From Sutcliffiella rhizosphaerae (GTDB lineage: Bacteria; Bacillota; Bacilli; Bacillales; Bacillaceae_I), in the NCBI RefSeq assembly GCF_917563925.1, contig NZ_CAKJTJ010000008.1:62001-126000 (forward strand): 64,000 bases of DNA. Reading direction: 5' to 3'. This document shows, piece by piece, positions 54,016 to 61,388 of the stretch; position 1 is the first letter of the stretch, and every line of letters starts with the position of its first letter. A program made the position numbers and the translations under genes. The notes under the pieces were generated by a model. That model did not search any database and was not told where the DNA came from. It was given only the letters and a program-made list of their open reading frames with translations.

Positions 54016-54171
54016 TTAATCTTCCGACGGTAAAGTAGGTACATTTCTTGAATCTGGTTCCACTATATCTGGATTATGCTTTGCTTCAGTAGCAAAGGTA
54101 GTGGCTGGGGAGTTACCTACCAAAAATAAAAGTATTGCTAAAACGGAAATAGTATACAACAATCGTCTCAT
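54016..54171 (-). CDS. Exported mini-peptide, probable signalling pre-peptide
   Basis: 51 aa from an ATG at 54171 with AGGAGGG 5 bases upstream. Basic start MRRLLYTISVLAILLFLVG forms a Sec signal peptide ending near ATTFA, leaving about 21-24 residues. The tail contains KHNPDIVEP and ends VPTLPSED. The NPDIV core recalls the SKPDIVG pheromone of NprX, and the organisation (short exported peptide adjacent to a PlcR-like HTH-TPR gene) is that of RNPP quorum-sensing pairs. Unlike papR it is divergent from the regulator. A partial PlcR-box-like sequence, TATAATTATATTACATA (54203-54219), lies in its promoter region. Which segment is the mature signal is unknown. Confidence 0.75.
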   Translation of the reverse strand: MRRLLYTISVLAILLFLVGNSPATTFATEAKHNPDIVEPDSRNVPTLPSED

Positions 54172-54340
54172 ATTAACCCTCCTAATCAATACCAAACTCT
54201 AGTATAATTATATTACATATTTGAATAGTCTGTTTTTTCTAAAAATAAGCAAATATACCGAATTTCAGTTTGTAAAATCTTTTTAGTGTGAATTTGTACC
54301 TATTATAAGATACTTGTCTTATTTTTTGGAGGGTGACAAA

Positions 54341-55228
54341 ATGATCAGTAATAAAGTTTTAGGGGAAGAAATTAAAAGGTTACGCAAACAGCAGCTATTA
54401 TCTCAGAAGGAATTAGCAGATGGAATTTGTTGTCAAACAACTATTAGTAGTATAGAGAAAGGACGTGCGCTTCCAAGTATTGATATCCTTTACTTTATTT
54501 CGCTACGATTAAACGTTACTGTGGATTACTTTCTCCAACATAACTACCAAAGCTACCAACTGTATGTTTCTGAAACGATGGACGGTATTGAAGATTTGCT
54601 TAAAAGGAAAAACTACTCAGAGATATATGAGATCACCAAATTAGAAAGAAAACTACGAAAAAATAGAGACCTAGGAAGTATGTTTAATCAATTTATCGAT
54701 TGGCATTATTATCGAGCTGCACAATTACTTGGTTTGATTTCTTGGAAAGATAGTGTGGAACAGCTAACACTTTTAGTGCAGAGTAAAGAAATAAACAAAG
54801 TGCAATATCAAGATCTTAAAATTAAAAATGTCTTAGCGAATGTCTATTCGGAAAATGGAGAAACCGAGAAAGCGCTAGAATATTATAACGAAATACTGAT
54901 GGCCAATATTAAGCTAGAATCCTATAGAAGGTTTAAACTTAAAGTATATTTTAATCTGTCAAAACTGTACTTTTACGAAGAGGATTATGAGGAATCTATT
55001 CAAGTTGCAGAAAAGGGAATTAAATTATCCATTGAATTACAGGACATCTCCATGCTTGGAAATCTTTATATCCAATCTGCTCAAAGTATGATCTTATTAA
55101 AAAAAGAAGATGCCGAGCGGATTAAAACGAATTTACAGAATGCAAAATTCATCTTTACATTGACGAACAAAGCAAAAAGTTTGGAATTTGTGGAGCAATT
55201 GGAAGAACAGATTTGCTCTAATATATAA
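54341..55228 (+). CDS. PlcR-like RNPP-family HTH-TPR regulator
   Basis: 295 aa from the ATG at 54341 (GGAGGG 7 bases upstream; a TTG at 54314 is inside or before that site). N-terminal HTH (about 1-60: LGEEIKRLRKQQLLSQKELADG) followed by TPR-like helical repeats (about 65-290: NVLANVYSENGETEKALEYYNEIL). The length and the repeat region resemble PlcR of B. cereus (285 aa). It should bind an imported oligopeptide, probably derived from the divergent mini-peptide, and switch on target genes. Candidates are the peptide gene and the RiPP operon next door. Confidence 0.9.
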   Translation: MISNKVLGEEIKRLRKQQLLSQKELADGICCQTTISSIEKGRALPSIDILYFISLRLNVTVDYFLQHNYQSYQLYVSETMDGIEDLLKRKNYSEIYEITKLERKLRKNRDLGSMFNQFIDWHYYRAAQLLGLISWKDSVEQLTLLVQSKEINKVQYQDLKIKNVLANVYSENGETEKALEYYNEILMANIKLESYRRFKLKVYFNLSKLYFYEEDYEESIQVAEKGIKLSIELQDISMLGNLYIQSAQSMILLKKEDAERIKTNLQNAKFIFTLTNKAKSLEFVEQLEEQICSNI

Positions 55229-55237
55229 ATACTTCAA

Positions 55238-55284
55238 AATAAAACAAACTACAAAACCCTGAGGTTACTGTAGTTTGTTTTATT
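55238..55284. terminator. Bidirectional terminator between PlcR-like and MATE genes
   Basis: Perfect 16-bp inverted repeat (55238-55253 AATAAAACAAACTACA with 55269-55284) around a 15-base loop between convergent genes. A/T-rich outer arms serve as T-tract on either strand. Confidence 0.85.
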
Positions 55285-55290
55285 CTGTCC

Positions 55291-56688
55291 TTAGTGTGAG
55301 GCTGAAAGCTCCTTACCTTTAGAATCTTCCTTCGTAATTAATGATGCCTTTTGCCACCTTCCTAGGAGGTAATAAGATAAGGAATTGATGAAGGTCATTA
55401 TGTTTATGATAGAAAGTGCAATAATAACACCTGTCGTAACATTTGGAAAAAGGTGAGGTAATAGCAGGAGACTCCCCAAAACAATTACATACATATTAGT
55501 AATAGTTAAATACATACCTCCCTTATAATCGCCTGACCCCGCGACAACAAAAACAAATACAAATGATACAGTATTAAGTGCCCATGGAATACTGTACAGG
55601 ATAAAAAACTCCTTGAACCGCGATATCATTTCTGGATTTGATGAAAGAGCTACAGACAAAATATCACTTAGCAGTATTATGGTAGTTACAACGACTAGTC
55701 CGTATCCTCCCAATACGATGATAACTTTCTTGACAGTTGCTTTTATGGAATCAATATCTTCTTTGCCGATGTAATTTGCAACAATAGGAATAAGACTAGC
55801 TGCAAAATTTTGAGAAAACACGCCAAATATTAAAAATGCATACGTACCTACTGCATATACATTAAATGCCTCATCAGGATAATACGAAAGGATAATAATA
55901 TATAAAAACATAGATAAATTAAACGTAATACCGTTAAATATTTGTGAGCCGACAAATTTTATGTTTTCTTTTATTAACTGAAAATCAGGTTTAAAAGTAA
56001 GTTCATATTTTGATAATTTCACTTCCAAATAATCCTTGTAAAAGAGTTTATAGATTAAGTAAATGGTGCACACAATGTTAGCTAGTACCGTTCCTACAGC
56101 AGCACCGCTCATTAGTGGTAAATGATAATAGTTAAACACAAGCATCACTAAGGGAGTTAACAACAGGTTAATCATTATCGCTAATAATAAACCTATATAG
56201 ATTACCTTTAATTTTTGGAAGTACCTTGGTAACAATAATAAGAAGTTGTTTAAAGAGAAGAAAATATAGCCGCTAAAATAGACAATTAAATATTGACTTA
56301 AATAAGCATTCACATCCTCGTTTACACCAAATGCATATTTAAAGAAAGGATGCATAATTAAACCTACTATTACTACTATAAGACCTGCATAGATAGAAAA
56401 GGAAAAGGCATTTCTAATTCCCTTTTTTGCATGCTCTACTTTCCCTGCGCTATAATTTTGACTGATAAAGATAAGCAGTGCGGAAATCACCGCCACCAAT
56501 ACCGTTTCAATAAATACAATAATAGATGTAGATAATCTAAGTGCAGATAGTGCATTTGTATCATCAATAAATACTCTGATCCAAATAAGATCTATAAATA
56601 TTAATAGTAAATCTGCTATTCCAATTAACGTTACAGGCAAAGAAAATTTTAATAATGTTTTCCAGCTATTGTCCATCCCCCTAGTCAT
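55291..56688 (-). CDS. MATE-family exporter, probable RiPP export/immunity
   Basis: 465 aa, twelve predicted membrane segments. The opening LLKFSLPVTLIGIADLLLIFIDLIWI and internal duplication are those of MATE/polysaccharide-flippase-type antiporters. Its ATG overlaps the dehydrogenase stop by one base (TAATG), showing it belongs to the RiPP operon. I infer export of the finished peptide or self-protection; many related operons use ABC transporters instead. Confidence 0.88.
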   Translation of the reverse strand: MTRGMDNSWKTLLKFSLPVTLIGIADLLLIFIDLIWIRVFIDDTNALSALRLSTSIIVFIETVLVAVISALLIFISQNYSAGKVEHAKKGIRNAFSFSIYAGLIVVIVGLIMHPFFKYAFGVNEDVNAYLSQYLIVYFSGYIFFSLNNFLLLLPRYFQKLKVIYIGLLLAIMINLLLTPLVMLVFNYYHLPLMSGAAVGTVLANIVCTIYLIYKLFYKDYLEVKLSKYELTFKPDFQLIKENIKFVGSQIFNGITFNLSMFLYIIILSYYPDEAFNVYAVGTYAFLIFGVFSQNFAASLIPIVANYIGKEDIDSIKATVKKVIIVLGGYGLVVVTTIILLSDILSVALSSNPEMISRFKEFFILYSIPWALNTVSFVFVFVVAGSGDYKGGMYLTITNMYVIVLGSLLLLPHLFPNVTTGVIIALSIINIMTFINSLSYYLLGRWQKASLITKEDSKGKELSASH

Positions 56689-57764
56689 TACGGAGTACCA
56701 ACAATTAAACTGTACAAAATGGTTTGCTTATATCCATTAATACGTAACAAGCTTTCTGTTTCTCCTACATTAAAGCTTTTTACTGGCCTACAGAAATTTT
56801 CTTTAGAAGCATACAACAAACAATAATATTGTGCGATAAACCCAAGAATCATGATGTATTGACTCGCTATCTCTTCTTCTTCAAATATTTTATTATCTAG
56901 AAGGAAAAGGTACATGCCCGAAACACCCTTAAAATTAATATAGGGATATACTTTGTTAAGGTGTTTATAATCAATTGTTTCATTATGATTGGATGAAACG
57001 AACTTTCCTTCCCCTTTATTCACTAGCTTTATTATGTCAATAAAATCTGGTTTCAAGCTTTGCGAAAATAAGTTGGACAGCCCATAATCAAAGAGGTGCT
57101 TAATTATATTACTTGATGTATCACCTTCTATTTCAACTTGTTTAAAACTAGTAATAGGATGAAGATATGGGCCACTATTTCGTAGCAAACTCACTTCTAA
57201 AAATCTACTAATTTCCTTTAAATTAATTGTTTGATCCTTATTTGAATAAACTTTTTTTAACAATATATATTTTTCATTTAATTGAACTTCATATTGATAC
57301 CCAAATGCCTTCGTTATCGAGAGAATATTAAATAGCAAATGACCTGTTTCAAGTAAAAATAGGCTCTTTTTTATCGATTTATAATATGCGGGATATTCTT
57401 TTCCATACTCAATAAGTATATCTCCTCTATTAGCTTTCCTGGAGTTGCTACTATATACTTCGAAATTACTTGTGTTTCCGCTTTTGGTTAGGAACGTTCT
57501 GTCATCCATAACCATAAATACTTTAATCGGATACAAACTTCTTGGAGATGGGTATCCTTTATGAATCTTAAATATAGTGTTTTTTTCCACTCTAATAATG
57601 TCATTAAGGCTAAGAATAATGTTAAAAAAATGATTCTCACAAATAAAATTATTATCTATTAATGAAAAATCATGGAAATGACTAAATTCAAAATTCTGCT
57701 CTGTCTGGATGAAGGTTGTATTATAAGCCAATTCATGAAAGAAATCTTTAGCTGTATAAAGCAT
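56688..57764 (-). CDS. SagB/ThcOx-like FMN-dependent azoline dehydrogenase
   Basis: 358 aa, divergent nitroreductase fold. Recognisable elements: PSPRSLYPIKVFMV near residue 72 (PSARSLYPL in SagB-type enzymes), ETGHLLFNILSITKAFGY near 139 (usual D-GH--QN), and the C-terminal RPVKSFNVGE with LYSLIVGTP. SagB-type enzymes oxidise azolines to azoles with FMN. Several consensus residues differ, so activity is not certain. GGGAGG precedes the ATG, and it starts 17 bp after the YcaO stop. Confidence 0.78.
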   Translation of the reverse strand: MLYTAKDFFHELAYNTTFIQTEQNFEFSHFHDFSLIDNNFICENHFFNIILSLNDIIRVEKNTIFKIHKGYPSPRSLYPIKVFMVMDDRTFLTKSGNTSNFEVYSSNSRKANRGDILIEYGKEYPAYYKSIKKSLFLLETGHLLFNILSITKAFGYQYEVQLNEKYILLKKVYSNKDQTINLKEISRFLEVSLLRNSGPYLHPITSFKQVEIEGDTSSNIIKHLFDYGLSNLFSQSLKPDFIDIIKLVNKGEGKFVSSNHNETIDYKHLNKVYPYINFKGVSGMYLFLLDNKIFEEEEIASQYIMILGFIAQYYCLLYASKENFCRPVKSFNVGETESLLRINGYKQTILYSLIVGTP

Positions 57765-57781
57765 ATTGCTCCTCCCTTAAA

Positions 57782-59359
57782 TTAAGCTAAAGGGTGAATG
57801 TTTTTCCCTTCAAGCCTAGCTATATCGTATTTAGAATGATTGAATCTCACAAGGTCTGTAGTAAAATCTACCGGTATGGAACCAATGAGCAGAACTTTTG
57901 TACAGCTCAAAGAAAGAGATGATAGTAAACGATTTGACTGTTTTATTTGTAGAATATCCTCGTATTGAGGCGTTATCTTTTTAATCACATAATCCAGTTC
58001 ATTCTTGATACATTGCTCATAAAATGACATATCCAATAACTTTGAATACTTTTCCCTTTTCCTATTACTTATCTTTTTATCTAACAATGGTTGGATTTTA
58101 TAAGATGCAAAAAGATAAAAGTGATCTTGAATGTTCTCTAGTTTATCTTTATTTTCTACCTCTTTAATTAAAGATGTTAACGAACTGTTTTCTAAGCTTT
58201 TTAAATTTTTATAGGCATTATATAATTCAGTAAATGCAGACTCGATAGCTTGCTCTAATTGAGTATGACAGCCCAGTCCAGTTATGGAATATATATCATT
58301 TTGTGGATGGATACTCCTGATGAGTCCCCAAACAACTGGGATATTAGCTTCATTTTCCAATAAATAAAATTCTAGTAAATAACCCTCTGATAAAAAGTAG
58401 AGTTCTTGATTCTCATACTGTTTTACTTGTTCAATTTTGATTACCGAATCGTTACTGAACCACGTCTTGAAAAAAATATCTCTCTCATATGCCTCTAATA
58501 CAGAAAATAAACTCGCTTCTTCCACACTATTTCCTACGGCACACCCGTTAGAGCTTTCAATCATAAATTTGTTTTCAATGTCTGGTTTTAAATATTGCAC
58601 CAACTGTTCAGGTACATAACGGACGTCATGGTTAACTAGTGAAACCGCCGGTACCCAGTCTATATGAAGGCTTTTTGTGAAAGGAGTAAGATTATATTTT
58701 TCTTTACTTAGACTCGGCTTATAAAATCCAAATTTCTCTGGGTTAACAAGGCTATTTTCTTTTTGTAATTCTTCGTACGATCCATTTATCGTACCAGGCA
58801 GCTTCAACACACTGGAATATCTTTCTATATATTCCATCAAGGCTTTCCTAACAGCAGTTGAAGTATGATATTCAAATCCGAACCCTTGTATGGTAAAAAA
58901 TTTTCTATTAGCAACCGCAACAGATCCTTCTTTTTCTCTCAATACGTAACCGCCATGTATATTAAATAATGCATTCTTTAAATCAACTAAAGCTATATGG
59001 GATCGTAATCGTTTTTCTAATCGTGATTTTTTTAAAGAATGTGGAGAGTAATCAAGACTATATTGATACGTTACTGTTCGATCATGAAAATCAAATTTCA
59101 TCTGACTAAATTTCTTAATATGAATCTTTAAAAAAAGCATACTTTTCTCAAGACTATTTTTATCATCCGCGACGTAGGTAATCTTCGGTTCATCCCCATA
59201 CTCTTTGGAATCATGATTAGAGATTGTTCCATTCCTGTAAATCGTTATAGTATTTTCTCCTTTAACAAGTGATAAAATATAGGAGTCATGCTGCATGGAC
59301 TCCAAATTAGGAAAGAAACGATTTACAATAGTCTCTTCAACTTCTTGATTGTAAATCAT
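57782..59359 (-). CDS. YcaO-domain cyclodehydratase of a RiPP cluster
   Basis: 525 aa. An N-terminal extension (about 1-125) is followed by a YcaO domain: KALMEYIERYS (residues 172-182), ESSNGCAVGNSVEEASLFSVLEAYERD (268-294) and GLGCHTQLEQAIESAFTELYNAY, holding the ATP/Mg acidic residues. YcaO enzymes convert Cys/Ser/Thr in a precursor peptide to azolines with ATP. The C-terminus reads NIHPLA rather than the PxPxP seen in many azoline-forming members. The ATG overlaps the previous stop (TAATG). Works with the Ocin-ThiF-like partner and the SagB-like dehydrogenase. Confidence 0.9.
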   Translation of the reverse strand: MIYNQEVEETIVNRFFPNLESMQHDSYILSLVKGENTITIYRNGTISNHDSKEYGDEPKITYVADDKNSLEKSMLFLKIHIKKFSQMKFDFHDRTVTYQYSLDYSPHSLKKSRLEKRLRSHIALVDLKNALFNIHGGYVLREKEGSVAVANRKFFTIQGFGFEYHTSTAVRKALMEYIERYSSVLKLPGTINGSYEELQKENSLVNPEKFGFYKPSLSKEKYNLTPFTKSLHIDWVPAVSLVNHDVRYVPEQLVQYLKPDIENKFMIESSNGCAVGNSVEEASLFSVLEAYERDIFFKTWFSNDSVIKIEQVKQYENQELYFLSEGYLLEFYLLENEANIPVVWGLIRSIHPQNDIYSITGLGCHTQLEQAIESAFTELYNAYKNLKSLENSSLTSLIKEVENKDKLENIQDHFYLFASYKIQPLLDKKISNRKREKYSKLLDMSFYEQCIKNELDYVIKKITPQYEDILQIKQSNRLLSSLSLSCTKVLLIGSIPVDFTTDLVRFNHSKYDIARLEGKNIHPLA

Positions 59360-60408
59360 TAGACCAGTGCCTCCCGACCTTTTGAAACGTACATTTCATT
59401 AAAATACAATGATAGAGCATAACTTATAGGATGGAAGTTTGAGTCGGATGGATAGGAATATTTATCTTCTCCTATAAACACATGCACCATATTTTCAATC
59501 TCACTAATCTCTAATTTTTTTTGTAGTTTAATATATATTAATTTTTTGAGTAGGGTATCTATTTTTTCCAAAGAGACCTTTTCTATTGGGAGGTAGTCAA
59601 TATCATCATGAAGGTTAGAAAGGAGATGTAATAAATTATTTATCGCATCCTCTTCACTCAATCCAAATACAAAAAGCTCTTTTTCTATTTCTGAAGTATT
59701 ATATCTAATGCAGATAAAAGGAAAATAGGAGTGGTAGTCAAAGTCTATCGTTCCATTAATAATGTCCCTATCAAAGAGGACACTTGATTTAAAATTCTTA
59801 TAGTTGATTTGATTTAATGTTATTTTTCTCACAGTATTTTCATAGGAATCTAAATTAATAGCTACAATGTAATGAGAGAGATCTTCTATTTGAAATGTTT
59901 TCTTTCTGAGCTGCTCTAATAAAACATATCCTGCATATGTTAAATACTCATCATTTAACTTCTCTTGCATCGTATTTTCAAACATTTTGCTTGATAGACA
60001 CATGTTGTTATTTCTGACAGATACATATATCGGGTCTGTCTTAGTGCTGTTGTGAATGATTAACATGTTAATTTGTTCATTAAGATGAACTCTATCACCA
60101 AACTCTTCTTTAACTGTTTCTAACAATTTTATAGGACCAACAATTGCTGAAAGCCCATCTAGGTCTATCTCCTTGTTTTTGTTTTGGTATGTTAGTATAC
60201 CTTTATCCAGTAACAGCTGGCGGATTTTCATTTCAAAATTGTCAGATGAAGTATAATGTCCATCCTTTTTTAACTCCTCGATTAATTTGTAAACTTTGTT
60301 TTTATATACATCTTCAAGGACCAACTTTAAATTCTTTTCCTTTGTGCAAATATAAAAATCAGTTTCTGTATCAATAATATATATTGTTGGATCGAGATAG
60401 GTTATCAT
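59359..60408 (-). CDS. RiPP leader-binding / Ocin-ThiF-like partner protein (probable)
   Basis: 349 aa. N-terminal about 80 residues (YLDPTIYIIDTETDFYICTKEKNL, EDVYKNKVYKLIEELKKDG) look like a winged-helix leader-recognition (RRE-type) domain as found at the front of TclI-like Ocin-ThiF proteins. The rest is a weakly conserved alpha/beta region without ATP-binding or zinc-cysteine motifs of a true E1-like protein. The position between the dehydratase pair and YcaO is where such a scaffold gene lies in thiopeptide clusters. AGGAGG lies 7 bases before the ATG. Identification rests mainly on context. Confidence 0.6.
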   Translation of the reverse strand: MITYLDPTIYIIDTETDFYICTKEKNLKLVLEDVYKNKVYKLIEELKKDGHYTSSDNFEMKIRQLLLDKGILTYQNKNKEIDLDGLSAIVGPIKLLETVKEEFGDRVHLNEQINMLIIHNSTKTDPIYVSVRNNNMCLSSKMFENTMQEKLNDEYLTYAGYVLLEQLRKKTFQIEDLSHYIVAINLDSYENTVRKITLNQINYKNFKSSVLFDRDIINGTIDFDYHSYFPFICIRYNTSEIEKELFVFGLSEEDAINNLLHLLSNLHDDIDYLPIEKVSLEKIDTLLKKLIYIKLQKKLEISEIENMVHVFIGEDKYSYPSDSNFHPISYALSLYFNEMYVSKGREALV

Positions 60409-61388
60409 CCATATACCTCCTCTTTACTGTATCTAAATGAACTAAGCAAATAATTCATATAAAATTTTTCTAAAGGTTTTATGTTTAATAAAACTAGTTT
60501 TTCATAAAAAACATTTAACACCCACCGATTCGTAATTAACACAGGGTCTTTAATAATTAATTGGTTTAAAGCGGGATTTTCTAGCACCAGTTTATGACGT
60601 TGTGTAGAGTGTTCCACCTTCCTGCTAATCTCATCCTTTGACTTAGGTGAGTAAAAATTGAGAAGTTCATTGTCAATAGACTTGCATATATCCTCGTATA
60701 TCATTTTTAATTCAGTAACAAATTCGTTCTCCACTGCAGTCTCTATATGTAACATTTCCTTATCCCGCTCACCTAATTGATTAAAACGTTTTATGACTTT
60801 ATTTTTATCTTCATTACTTAACGAATGCAAAAATCCAAGATAATGAGATAAATGAGAAGTAAAACCATTGGAATAAAGAGCAAATTCCTTGGAAAGTGTT
60901 TGGTCTGGAAGGAAAGAAAAGAAAGGGAAAACATCTTTTATAATGGAAAGTATATTGTTATCTTTCTCCCAATAGCTGTTTACATAGTGCCTATCAAACA
61001 CCTTATTAATCTTTAAAAATAGGTGCAATTGCTCTTTATTCTGAAATCCGTATAAATCTTCTCTTTTCTTTATCTCCATTTTATTCTGATAGATTTCATC
61101 AAGAACTCCTTCCTTTAAAGATAAATCCGCCACTTTTCTATATTTATTAATAAATTCATTTGTGTCATATACTGTGGTTGGATAGGTTTCAAGCAATTCC
61201 TGACACTTGTCATAGATCGCTTTCGCTTCTTCTGGATACAGAAAACCAAAAAGGGATATATGATAGCCATTTTCGAAGCTCTTTTTTATTGATAAAGCTT
61301 CCTTCTCTTTCATCAATGGTTTGATCCAATCATACATTTGGTGATTATCTACTTCATTCATGAAAATCTTTATCTCATAAAAATTCAT
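60405..61388 (-). CDS. Thiopeptide-type RiPP biosynthesis protein (LanB-associated)
   Basis: 327 aa, cytosolic, all-helical in the second half. The opening FYEIKIFMNEVDNHQMYDWIKPLMKEKE and HISLFGFLYPEEAKAIYDKCQELL resemble the start of the stand-alone SpaB_C/thiopeptide-type domain proteins, which act as glutamate-elimination or pyridine-synthase enzymes. Since the neighbouring LanB already ends with its own elimination domain, this extra copy may be a cycloaddition enzyme or a second eliminase. The stop and next ATG overlap by 4 bp on one side, and it overlaps LanB by 14 bp on the other. Similarity is weak, so the assignment is tentative. Confidence 0.55.
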   Translation of the reverse strand: MNFYEIKIFMNEVDNHQMYDWIKPLMKEKEALSIKKSFENGYHISLFGFLYPEEAKAIYDKCQELLETYPTTVYDTNEFINKYRKVADLSLKEGVLDEIYQNKMEIKKREDLYGFQNKEQLHLFLKINKVFDRHYVNSYWEKDNNILSIIKDVFPFFSFLPDQTLSKEFALYSNGFTSHLSHYLGFLHSLSNEDKNKVIKRFNQLGERDKEMLHIETAVENEFVTELKMIYEDICKSIDNELLNFYSPKSKDEISRKVEHSTQRHKLVLENPALNQLIIKDPVLITNRWVLNVFYEKLVLLNIKPLEKFYMNYLLSSFRYSKEEVYG

